Positions 10,801 through 21,100 of a DNA stretch of 64,000 bases are shown one piece after another. A program made the translations under genes and the position numbers. This stretch comes from Dallia pectoralis (Eukaryota > Chordata > Actinopteri > Esociformes > Umbridae): positions 17,634,828 through 17,698,827 of the forward strand of contig CM055728.1 in the NCBI GenBank assembly GCA_029465975.1, read 5' to 3'. Each line of letters starts with the position of its first letter. Position 1 is the first letter of the stretch. The notes under the pieces were generated by a model. That model worked only from the letters and a program-made list of their open reading frames with translations, had not been told where the DNA came from and did not search any database.

Positions 10801-13800
10801 ATCGAGGCGTTGTTAAGAGGTCCGCTGAGAAAACATCTCAGGAGAAGCCAGTGGACAAAGAGGCGATAGTCCAAAAAAACTTTTTTTAAAGAACGATGGA
10901 GAAAAGCAGACAATGGGGAGTCCCGCGATTGGTTAGACAAATCTGATAATGTACTGCTCTGTACGTCGTCAACACGTTTCAGAAGATGCCAAAACTAAGT
11001 TTCATTGTTGGGACTAAAAACCTAAAACTGGAAGCCATAAAAGACCACGAATCGTCCAAATGCCACATCCAGGTAAAAAAGAGGGCAGAGGGAAAAGCAG
11101 CCCCAGAGAATACGGCTGCCATGAAGGCACTTACCAGCCTGAAGACGGCCCCGTTGCAGGGGTGTAGTGGTGCGTATACGCAGGATACGGCGTATACCCA
11201 CCTCTGAGGAGAGGGATTTACAGTATACCCACCGCCAAAAAGATGACTGAACGTACTATAGGCCTACCCAGCTCTAATCAGACTCAGTAGCCATCAATCT
11301 ACAGGGCTTGAATTTCGGTGCGGGATTGCGGGGATTGGGCATAATTTAAACCATTCCCGCGGGATTGCGCATAATTTAAACCATTCCCGCAAGGTTAGTT
11401 TTTATATTGCGAGAAATTCCCGCACAAATATATCTGCTTCATCTCCGACCGAGGTAAAGTTGGTTGGATATTCGAAATTGGATATTCAACGGATAGTCGG
11501 AGGCAGAGATCAGGTCCGGTTTACACCACGGTGATCGACCGACAGAAACCTCCGTGTGTGCATATAGTTAGGGACCGTCTATAAAGTACAAGTCTCAACC
11601 TTATTAATTCAATAGCTGTTTAACCAGTTGGCCTTGAAACTTCAAATCAATATCAGATTGTTTTATAGAGTACACCCACATTTTGCACAGCTTAGTTTTT
11701 TTAAGGAAATGGTGTAAGAGACGTTTAATCAACATAAAAAAATGTAAAAATCTATCACTTGAAAACTTCAATTTACTTTCATATTGTGCGTGCTCTCGTT
11801 TGCTGACCAAGGCGCATGATTGAGATCTCTAAATTCACAGTATACCCACCTAACCAGACACCACTACAGCACTGCCCAGTTGATGAAAATTATGAAAATA
11901 CTGTTTAGGAACGCCCACGCAATCGCGAAAAAAGGAAAGCCATTTCAAGATTACGAATGGCAATGAAAGTAGGCCTAAGTGTTTTTTTTGTCTATGTGGC
12001 TGGTAAAAACATTGAGTGGCTGGTATATTTTTAAATCCACCAGCCACAGTGGCCGGTGGACAAAAAAATTTATTTCCATCCCTGAATTCTGGTCATTCTT
12101 ACAAGAGATTTTCCAGGAATTGTATACATGGGCATATTCATCCTGACCCAAGCCAATATCAACATTACACAGAAGGAGCTTCAATGACCACTCACCAAAC
12201 TAGAAACCGCATAACGGAATGCAGCAGTTATAGTGGCAGGGGACTTTAACAAAGGAATCATAACCCAAACTACCACATGCACTGACTGTGTAATATGGTG
12301 CTTATTAATGCATATCTAAAAGAATAATTACTATCATGTCTCAGTTAGCATGTGAAATTTTATGCTTGATAGCAAGTGGTTTTTATGACATTTTATCATT
12401 AAATCAGAAAGCATCGTTAATACTAATTCTTACCAGCTGTGTTCTTCCGCAAGTCATCGGAAAGTTGGTAATTCTGAGTGCGCAGCTCCAAAAGTTGAGC
12501 CTGGACACAGACAACGAAGCAAGATAGTTACAGGATGAGCCAATGAAGGTTACCAAAGCCAGTATTAACAGTAATAAAGTTTAAAATGTAACATCTGATT
12601 GTGAACTGCTTAGAATTTGTCATAATGTTAGCTGCTTTTAGTGTGTTCATTATACCTGATGTTATGACAGTGGGGCATTCACCTTTAATAGGTTATCCTT
12701 TGTATGTTAACTAGAGGAATTCTCTTATAGGACCCACCAGCACCAACATATAGAGTTCCAATTATGGAATATGCTAATAATTTAATATTTGGGAATCATT
12801 TGCAGCTTGTGGATGGTGATAACAGAAAATACCCACACATGCAGAAGACATTATTTTATTAGAATAAGAATCAAGGCAATTTCGCCAAGTCTGTTTACAC
12901 ATATAAGGAATTTGTTTTGACCCCAAGCTGGAACATTTAAAACACACATTCCAAAATGTTTACGAACAGTGCAAACAGAGCAAAACACGAACAGTCTGAC
13001 AAGAGAGACCATGCATATCACAGAGAATACATAACATATCTATAATTAGCTGTTTCAGTATAGCACAAATCAGTGAATAATGATGCAATGCTACCGGTTG
13101 ATGATCTACATTACTTACACTAGTTCAATAACTCAAAATGATTGCGAAAAAATGTCAAATTAAAGCTGATTAATCTAGTAGGAATAAATCGTCACAGCAT
13201 GTTGGGAAAACACATACAGTGCAAAATATTGCATGTTCACACAGTATTGCATGTTCATACATACACAGGTTGATTTTCAATCTTTGTGGCTACCAGAAAA
13301 TGTTCAATATTTCCTATGTTAATCCTAAATAACCATTATGCTAGATGGAATGTAATAATACCGGTATGCCCGCTCTACTCCCCTTTATTTATAAGCCCTT
13401 AACAAGGGACTATTTTGATGTGTGCTACCAAATGGGTGTAAATATTGAAATATTGAAGATGTAGAACAAAATGCAGGCTACGGTCCTTGGTTTAAGCGTT
13501 AAATACCCTGCCCTTAAGGCTACAACCCAGCAGTACGCAAATGTTTGCATACCGGTACCTCACTCGTGACCCACCATCATCTCTACTGCCTGGTGTTAGC
13601 TCATGTGGTTGTTGCCAAGTAATGACAGCTCGCTAACCAACTATAGTTTTTACAAATAATATTCAAATATGCTAACAAAGACATACATTTAGAACGAACT
13701 ATGAGACATCGCCAGTTTAAACCAATTACATTAACAACACCGAATAACTAGTTTCAATGATCAGGAGAACCAGTGTCAAATCAAATTAGGAAGCTGGGTG

Positions 13801-14500
13801 ATTCTGAAACCTCTGTTCTAGAAGCCACATCCGTTAAATAGATCAGGAGAACCAGTGTCAAATCAAATTAGGAAGCTGGGTGATTCTGAAACCTCTGTTC
13901 TAGAAGCCACATCCGTTAAATGTACCGTGGCTATGGTCCCTAACACACCGTAGCACCCGTCCTTACAACTGATTTAACTTGTCAACCAACTGAAAATGTG
14001 AATAGGGTTCACTACTAGCTATACAACGAAATTATAAAATGTTTGAGTGTCCCGGGAAGGTTTGAAAACGTAGTTAGTACTACTAGTAGTAGTAGCTTCT
14101 GTAGCTAACTAGCAAAACATAATATAGGAACAAGTCAGACCGACAATTGTGTTCGCTGGATGTATGGCTTAAATACTAAATAACATAACCAACTGAGCAC
14201 GTACATGTGTTGGTAGATTAATGACCGTTGACATTATTTATTAGCTAGGTAGTTCGCTATATAGCCACATCGCTGGGTTATTCTGATGCTATTGGCCTAG
14301 CTAGGGGACGCGTTAGCAAGTTAGCTCGCTATGTCGGTGAGGGGTTTCTCATAAGTAGACAGAAGCTCGACAGTCCAACAAAACATTTAGAAAATGCTCA
14401 GAAAAATGATGCAAACTTGAAATGACAAGAATTGAAAATGGAAAGCTGTCAAACCTACCTGCATTCGATGGAACTCCTCCTCCGATAGTGCCTGCGCCAT
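1810..14500 (-). CDS. gripap1: GRIP1-associated protein 1 (GRASP-1), 5' part of gene, 14 coding exons
   Basis: Coiled-coil protein; the family is a Rab4 effector on recycling endosomes and binds the AMPA-receptor scaffold GRIP (family knowledge). Minus-strand coding exons in transcript order: 14459-14500, 12434-12500, 8657-8718, 8516-8542, 7538-7645, 6601-6757, 5970-6142, 4633-4681, 4014-4084, 3388-3435, 3212-3243, 2734-2781, 2501-2600, 1810-1887. All have AG/GT borders and join in one frame (1062 nt, 354 codons). The protein opens MAQALSEEEFHRMQ, and segments such as RTQNYQLSDDLRKN, LLSENEMLQGKLHSQE and EKEALYNDSR match the vertebrate GRASP-1 pattern. The sequence is rich in E, K, Q and L, as expected of coiled coil. 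The exon at 5970-6142 is the least conserved, a low-complexity linker. The start is the first ATG, matching the family N-terminus. The C-terminal half lies beyond the left edge. Confidence 0.93.
6181..6267. repeat. 12-bp tandem repeat in gripap1 intron
   Basis: About seven copies of GACGACGAAACT-type units, with GATGAC, GACAAA and AACGAA variants. It sits 38 bases beyond the exon border at 6142, on the acceptor side in transcript terms. Confidence 0.85.
6396..6550. mobile_element. hAT-type MITE, 155 bp
   Basis: Terminal inverted repeats begin CAGAGGTGTCGAACCG at the left and end CGGTTTGGAACCTCTG at the right. The 8-bp flanks GTCTAGAG (6388-6395) and GTCTCAAG (6551-6558) match at 6 of 8 positions, consistent with an aged hAT target duplication. 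No coding capacity. Inserted in a gripap1 intron. Confidence 0.75.
6925..7521. repeat. 46-bp minisatellite, about 13 copies, next to a gripap1 exon
   Basis: Tandem 46-bp units containing GACTACTGATTAGTACAACT and GATAGGCGGTGTGTGTGG. The leftmost copies are diverged and the central ones almost identical. The array ends 16 bases from the exon border at 7538, the splice-donor side of that minus-strand exon. Confidence 0.95.
7646..8515. other. gripap1 intron, with a short CA tract
   Basis: Contains a short CA-rich microsatellite near 7650-7672. No exon or transposon ends recognised. Confidence 0.4.
8974..10646 (+). mobile_element. piggyBac-type element inserted in hAT-A
   Basis: Perfect 14-bp terminal inverted repeats, CCCTCGTGTTGTCC at the left and GGACAACACGAGGG at the right, flanked on both sides by TTAG (8970-8973 and 10647-10650). 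The inside encodes an N-terminal piggyBac-like segment: an acidic Asp/Glu-rich region (9361-9803), then SQIDDRKSTFDLFLP and GHKWRKMNQMDLQAYVG (9955-10100). The frame has stops near 9614 and 9801, and the DDD catalytic core is absent, so the copy is a dead, internally deleted derivative of about 1.67 kb. CCTCTGGGGTCA-type subterminal motifs recur inside. Confidence 0.88.
9361..10128 (+). pseudogene. Broken piggyBac transposase N-terminal fragment
   Basis: Plus-strand acidic low-complexity segment with repeated DEESTDE-type motifs, followed by PSDRRRMLSAERETSHNGET and the DDRKSTFDLFLP block usual in fish piggyBac-derived (PGBD4-like) proteins. At least two in-frame stops or frame changes occur (around 9614 and 9801). 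It ends just after the LQAYVG block, before any catalytic aspartate. Confidence 0.8.
11157..11874. mobile_element. Inner hAT element (hAT-B) inserted in the hAT-A transposase frame
   Basis: The termini CAGGGGTGTAGTGGTG and CACCACTACAGCACTG are inverted repeats matching at 14 of 16 positions. The flanks CCCCGTTG (11149-11156) and CCCAGTTG (11875-11882) differ at one base, an 8-bp hAT duplication. The insertion is non-coding, 718 bp. It carries a direct repeat of about 35 bp around GCGCATAATTTAAACCATTC (11335-11392) and CAGTATACCCACC motifs near both ends. Confidence 0.82.
12501..14458. other. gripap1 first coding intron
   Basis: AT-rich intron of about 2 kb. Apart from the 82-bp duplication at 13759-13921, nothing was recognised. 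Confidence 0.5.
13759..13921. repeat. 82-bp direct tandem duplication
   Basis: Two back-to-back, essentially identical copies beginning GATCAGGAGAACCAGTGTC. The lack of divergence suggests a recent event. Confidence 0.93.
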
Positions 14501-14510
14501 CTTAATTCAG

Positions 14511-14656
14511 GAAGGAGTCAGTAACTGTGTATCTGTTGTGTGCACTTAGCAGCAGGTCCAGCGATACTATAGGACCTAGTCCGTGTGAAGGAGCCAGTAA
14601 CTAGGTATCTGTTGTGTGCACTTAGTTGCAGGTCCAACAATAGTACCTAGTCAGTG
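14511..14656. repeat. Duplicated segment (about 70-76 bp) upstream of the gripap1 ATG
   Basis: Two imperfect copies sharing CTGTTGTGTGCACTTAG and the ACCTAGTC/GTGTGAAG context, starting at 14511 and 14587. They lie directly 5' of the gripap1 start codon, in the presumed 5' UTR or promoter. Confidence 0.85.
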
Positions 14657-16607
14657 TGAAGAAGCGCAGTTGGGATTCCAACTAGGCTATTGCATCCCAT
14701 CCTCTGAATCCTATGAAATGCTACCCTGTGTGAAGACTTAGCTGTAGAGCAAGGGCGATAGCTAGAAAACCTCTTGTGTTCATTAATAATCTGAATACAT
14801 AACTGTAACAGCATCACTCCTGTCCACCAGTGGGTTCACTGGGATGAGGTGGGGTGAGAGTATATTTTAAATGACCGGATCATAGTTGTGTGCTTTAATT
14901 GATGGGTTATACTCGAATACAAGTAATTTAGTGGTTGAATATTAATACATACACATGTAACAGATTTGAAAAAAGTAACTTTAATACGTTACACTAATAA
15001 CTCCAATATTGTCTTTGAATAAATTATTCTTTAGGAAAGAGACATAACCAATTTTCTCATTGATTAGCCACCCTATACACTATCGGGACAGTTACAATCT
15101 CTTAAGGACTTTTGAACATTGCACATTTGCAATTAACCGATCAAATGTATTTTATAAAGCTCTTCTTGCAACTAAGTTGTCACAAAGTGCTTTTACAAAC
15201 TCCCAGCCTGAACCCTACACATCAACAAGTTGATACACGGCGGCTAGGAAAAACTCGGTGATGGGTTGAATTTAGGAAAAAACCTTTAGAGGAACCAGGC
15301 TCTGAGGGGTGATCAATCCTCTTCTGGATGTGCTGGGTGAACGTATATTTGTTTTATATATCTTATACTTTATACTTTACTTTATACTTATATATTTTAA
15401 CAGTTGACATTCATATGATACATATAATATTTAAATATTGCATATTCTAGCTACGCATGGTCTCTCTTGTTCGTATTGTTGTTTCTATTGTTTCATATCC
15501 AAATGTAATCTCTTTAGGTCATCTGAACTCAACCAAGCATTGCACATTTGCACTATTGCATACTTTACATTACATATTATATTGAAACATTGCACATTGT
15601 AACTACGCATGGCCTCTCTTGCTCGTTTTGTACGAGTTGTTAGTATTGTAACAACTCCGACAACCAGATGGAGACAGAGACACTGTTATGGTTCAGCACT
15701 TATATTACTTAAATACTAAGCAGCTGTGGGCCACTGCCTACGCCTCAACTGCCTACAAACCTAACCTCACACACACCCACACCTTGCCAAGCACACGCCC
15801 AAGTTAAGGGCTTGACACGTCACTTTACAAATCATTACCACAAAAAAGGACTACCTATTCGACTTCAGGCTTGCTCTATGACACTCCTATGGAATTACTT
15901 TTGGGTCACAAGAAATTGCAGACATTTTAAGAATTGCAAAAAAATAAGTGAGTGTCAAAAATATAAATCTGAAATCGCAAACAATTTTTAATAAACAATG
16001 CAAAAAAAAAAAAAAATTGTATGTATTTTTTGGTATAACTTTGCAAAATATTATTTTGAGCTTTTCAATACTATATTTGACTGCGATATTGTTTCTGGCT
16101 TTGCGAATTTAGATTTTTTTTGCTATTCCGGGGTTCAGACGTTTGCAATATTTTTTCTGGCTTTGCGAATGTGACACAATCATTGCAAGCTTGGGCGGTG
16201 GGATGAGGATGAGGGGCGGGGTAGAGGACGTATCCGATAACACTATTGGTCAGTTGACGAAGAGTGACTGTCGTCTTGTGGCTGAGATGCTAAGTCGTCA
16301 ATGGGTTCGTTGACTTGTCTGTTGGCTAGACCCGCCCACAGACCCCCACACATCTTTGCTTCATTGGTTGACACTGTGTTTGATTGACAGGTGCAACAGG
16401 TACAACAGCTGTAACGGCTGAGCACAGTCAGCAAAAATGTGTGTCCGCTTGAGCGATTAGGCATAATGTTTTTTCATTTATATTTTCGTTCTATGATTAC
16501 TTTATTCTATTCATTTAAATCTTTGGATTATTTATATCTGATTAATAAATTAAGAGGTCCGGCTCTTCAAATAGCGAGCCGGCTCCCATTGTTCACCTTC
16601 AAGAGCC
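14657..16607. other. Divergent gripap1/ptpn18 spacer, left part
   Basis: The two genes are transcribed away from each other, so both promoters should lie between 14501 and 18104. This part has AT-rich tracts, diverged internal repeats (AGCTACGCATGGTCTCTCTT near 15450 and a similar CTACGCATGGCCTCTCTTGC near 15603) and a poly-A run near 16003. No promoter element can be named with confidence. Confidence 0.4.
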
Positions 16608-17329
16608 GGTGTTGTGCCGAATTCTTACTCCCTGCCAGAATCTGACTGCCCGCGCGAGCACGCGCATGACGACAATTTGTGTCGCCTCGCCAGCTGCTAA
16701 ACCAGACATGCGCAAGAAATTACATGATAGCGATATAATTTGTGTCGTTATGGTAAAGTTTTTACTCCTAAACATGAACAATTGAGTGAGTTATTTGGGT
16801 GTCTGACTCAGCTAAAGTGATTAAGGGTGGGGGGTGTGAATTCGGCAATGCTGCCAAAATCATACTCCCCTATGTAAAGCACTTATTAATAATATTCAAT
16901 AATAAGTATTTTACGTAGGGGAGTATGATTTTGGCAGCATTGCCGAATTCACACCCCCCACCCTTAATCACTGGGTCAGACACCCAAATAACTCATTCTG
17001 GTGACACATCACATCCTAAAGACTACCTACAAAAAAAGCACAAGTGTTTATATTCAATAATAAGTTTTTTACATAGGGGAGTATGATTTTGGCAGCACTG
17101 TTTTGTTTTCATAAAGAAAATGTGCAGGCAGTAAAGTCAAATCTCTTTAGTAATGATGTTCATGTTTAGGAGTAAAAAATTTACCATAACGACACAAATT
17201 AAATCGCTATCATGTAATTTCTTGCGCATGTCTGTTTTAGCAGCTGGCGAGGCAACACAAATTGTCGTCATGCGCGTGCTCGCGCCGGCAGTCAGATTCT
17301 GGCAGGGAGTAAGAATTCGGCACAACACC
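16608..17329. repeat. Long inverted repeat (foldback), 173-bp arms
   Basis: The left arm 16608-16780 (starting GGTGTTGTGCCGAATTCTTA) is the reverse complement of the right arm 17157-17329 with few mismatches. Between them lies a second, complete palindrome (16784-16999) plus a partial extra copy of one of its arms (about 17049-17096). The structure resembles a foldback transposon or nested MITEs. It lies in the spacer between the divergent genes. Confidence 0.9.
16784..16999. repeat. Near-perfect palindrome inside the foldback
   Basis: The arms run from GAGTGAGTTATTTGGGTG to the mirrored CACCCAAATAACTCATTC, with a small AT-rich centre near 16890. They include CCAAAATCATACTCCCCTA and its complement. 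Non-coding; a snap-back MITE is the likely origin. Confidence 0.9.
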
Positions 17330-18104
17330 TGTTCTTAGAGCGACCCATCACTAACAGATGCACCCCACTAAACCAAATGCACCTCAGAACTTACAGGGTC
17401 GACACATCAATAGGCTAGTCTTCCTTCAACGTGTGCGACACGTTTTACGGGTTAAAACAAATTCCCTGTCCGTGTAAATGAACTTAATATAACACGAATA
17501 AAACAGATTCTGAAATGTGGACAGGTATTCTGTTCATTTATCTAACTGGACTATCATACATTATGATAATTGACACAAACACATATTATCTTATGACTCG
17601 CACATCACTAGAACTCTGTCAACAAATCTGATTTTTAATTGTCACAGTGTCACAGCCTCTGCATGCTGACAAGTACACGGTATAACTCTATTTTCTTTCT
17701 GGGGCAGGCGGGGGTATGTATTGCATAAAGATCGCTTTGCTAGATCTGGACATCTGCATTTGCTGAGTCAATTCTGATATTCACTATAATGACCTGGAGG
17801 CTGTACGGTTACATGCGGTCCACAAGTCTCAGTGCCACCCGATTAAACGCAGAACCGTGGCACATCCATACCTGGCAATCCAGTAAGAGAAAGTTGAAGG
17901 CTAGTTGTGTTTTGTCGCCAGTAAAGCGTCAATGCGGAAAAGGGTTGTGGCTTCGGCTATCAAACAGTTCTGTGAAAAATACCATTCGTACAATGAGATG
18001 ATAAGGCACTGTTTGCGTCTGTCTCGACTTGTATTGAAGTTCGCTGCCTTATTCCATTCTATAAAGTTAAGTTGACACGGATAACCCCACCGATAACCTC
18101 CCGT
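17330..18104 (+). promoter_or_regulatory. ptpn18: Presumed ptpn18 promoter and 5' UTR region
   Basis: Assigned by position only: the 775 bases before the ptpn18 ATG, after the foldback. No TATA box or other named motif can be defended. Confidence 0.35.
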
Positions 18105-21100
18105 ATGGAGCACCTGTCCAGGTTTTTAGGTCAGATGTCTTTGGCAGATGACAGCAGAGCAGAGGGAATCATATCGTCTGAATATACTGTAAGTGGGAAT
18201 CCTTGGTGGTGTGATATCTTCTTTTTGCATTACTGTAGATATCCAATGATATTGAAATATTATGTCGTAATAGTTATCATTTGATTGATGTTGTAAATAT
18301 AATGTAAAATTTGGGACAAATTACATATTCATCTAAGTAGGCTAAGTGTGTCCAAACTTGACAGGTTCTCTATGATTTTATATCCCTGTATATATACAGA
18401 TATGTGACTATAAATGGGGTAAACCATGAGGGTAGGAAACAAAGACATTACGTTGTTTTCTCTTTAGTATAGTTGCTAGTATCTTGATTTATGAGCACTA
18501 AATACCGGTTTAGTAATGTCATTAACTGATTTTTTTTACATCCTTTTTTGTAAGGCTGAGTAAAAAAGACATGTAAAGGCCCACACAGAAGTGACCCAAC
18601 TGTTTAGTTTTGTTTTCAGGTAATACTAAATTGAATAGTGCTTTTTGCAGAAGTCTGTTTTTGCTACCGGATTGTAGGTTTTTGTTCTTCTTATGTGGAT
18701 GTCAATACAGGCAGGTTGCTGGGGTACTGACTGCCCGGACAACCCTACTTGATCATCGTAAATGACACCACTGTCGATACTTAAAAGAGTTAGATGTTTA
18801 TCAATTAAAATGATTGCTGCTTAGTTAAATTAATGATAGCAATGAACTAAATAGTAGTACATGTTAAGTCATTATAAGCAGCTTCATTTAAGAGGCACGA
18901 TTGGACAACTAAAGTCTGTGCATACATTTTAGGTGGGGCAACAATAAGTACCTTGTGAAAAAATGTTGGTGGCCAAGGTTATTTGAGGTGAACTAAAATT
19001 AGACAAATGCTAGGCATGATAATAAATGTTGTTAAACTTTACTGAAGACTAATAGTAGCCTATACTTGTATTTATATATTTATAATAATAAGTGAAATGA
19101 AAGTGCATTTGTTTATCTACCAAATTTTTGCAAAAGTTTTGACAGTTGAAACTTCACATACAACTCCAACTGGACATTTGTATGTTTCCATTATACCCAT
19201 GAAGCCCCTGGTTTGCATTAACTTCATGAGCCATTTGCATACATCATCAATAGGCCAATGGTTAGTCATCTGAAATGAAAATAAGTCTTGATATCACACG
19301 AAACAGGTAAAACTTGTCTACCGATTATGTTTATAACAGGCAGGCAGTATACTGGCAGTAATAATATTCAATCTGAAGCAGAGAAGACATTATTTATGGT
19401 AGCCAGCCGTAACTGTTACCAGGGTAAAATGTATTGCAGGAAGGAGATTGCTGTATATCATTCCTAACAACCATGTAGTAGTGCCTAACTCCGCTCGTTA
19501 GCTGTTCACTATAAACCACAGCCTCATGGGGCTTTAGCTTTAATCTTAACTCTATGGTTCTATGGATGGATATTAAGCATCGTCCTGGAATAAAAGATCT
19601 AACTCAAAAGAGAATCCCAATTGAGCTAGATTTGTTAGTCCAGGTCTATGCTGAATCTGTGTCTGGCATTATAAAGTTAGATCCGGAAATCATTGGACAT
19701 TGAAACATTTTCAGAATTCCTGTCTCTGTAGCGCCATTAAATGAAACAACCAGGATGCAATTGAAGTGAAAAATCAAGGAGTTTAACAAAATATTGTTTG
19801 AAATGTTTAGGGATTGCAGGCCTTTTCATTCAGAGTCCCCTTATATCATGGGCTCAAATGTAATTGGACAAATTAACGCAATCATAAATTAAATGTTCAT
19901 TTTTAATATTTTATCTAGAATCCTTGGCAGGGAACGACTGTTTGAAGTCTGGAACGCATGGACATCCCCAAACGCTGGGTTTCCTCCCTTGTGATGCTTC
20001 GCCAGGCCTTTTCTACAGTTGTCTTCGGTTGTTGTTCATTTGTGGGGTTTTCTGTCTTAAGTTTTGTTTCGAGCAAAAAGTATGCATGCTCAATCATCAT
20101 GTTGAGATCATGTGATTGACTGTGCCATTATATAATGTTCCACTTTTTTGCATAGAAAAACTCCTGGGTTGCTATCGCATTTGCGTTTTTGATCAGTGTC
20201 CTTCTGTAAAGTGAAGCGCCGTTCAATCAACGTTGCTAAATTTGGCTAACTCTGAGCAGACAATATATCTTTATAAACTTTACAATTCATTCAGCTGCGT
20301 CTGTCACGTCATCCATAAACACTAGTTACACAGGGCCATTAGAAACCATGAATGCCCATGCCGTCACACTGCCTCTACCATGTTTTACAGATAATGTAGT
20401 ATGCTTGGGATCATGAGCTGTTCCAAGCGTACTCGATAATGCTTTCTTCTCATCATTCTGATCTTAGATTCATTTGTCTAAAGAATGCACTCCAGAACTG
20501 GGCTTTTTTATGTATTTGTTGGCAAGTTGTCTAATATGGCCTTTCTGTTCTTGAGGCTTATGAATGGTTTGCACCTTGTAGTGAATCCTCTGTATTTGCT
20601 CTGACAATTGGCCGAGATTCAGCTATCCTAAAGTTCGCATGAAGCTGGTTACATCATTAGGGTGCAAGGACAGAGGAGTTTTGACTGGGCACATGCTGCC
20701 TTCCTGAAGGAGTGGAACGGCCAAAACCCCAGAAGTTTCAGAATAAAGGACACAGTTTGGAATGTACATTTTTAACATTCACTGAATTTAGAGATGGAGA
20801 AGCTCTCCTTGCTGCTTTGTATGAAACCTTCATGGACTTGTAGCGAGATTCAACTGGAATCTAGAGGTCTGAGTGGAGGAGCAGGGTGACATGGGAGACT
20901 TTGGGAAGGTTCATATCCAGGAGGGCTGCAACATTCTGGATAAGCTGCAGGGGTTTGGTGGCACATGCCGGGAGCCCTACCTCTTTGCATTGTTACATAG
21001 ATGAGATAGTTCTCGCTGGTTTGGTTCATGAAGATTTTTAACAGACGAAGACGGTTCTGGTTGAGTACACAGTGTTTAAGACTAGTTTTGATTGAGGAGA

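Larger units (their letters stand above)
8958..12086. mobile_element. Outer hAT element (hAT-A), split by two later insertions
   Basis: The left end CAGGGATGTAAATTAG and the right end ATTTCCATCCCTG form inverted termini. The flanks ATCTGGTC (8950-8957) and TTCTGGTC (12087-12094) match at 7 of 8 bases, an 8-bp hAT-type duplication if the right end is taken as 12086. Next to the termini lie CACCCGCCACCAGCC and CCAGCCACAGTGGCCGG. The reading frame 10986-11156 contains GTKNLKLEAIKDHESSKCH, and it resumes at 11883 with RNAHAIAKKGKPF; both are N-terminal motifs of ZNF862/hAT-type transposase genes. The catalytic C-terminus is missing, so the copy was already internally deleted. Lies in the gripap1 intron between exons 8657-8718 and 12434-12500. 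Confidence 0.8.
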
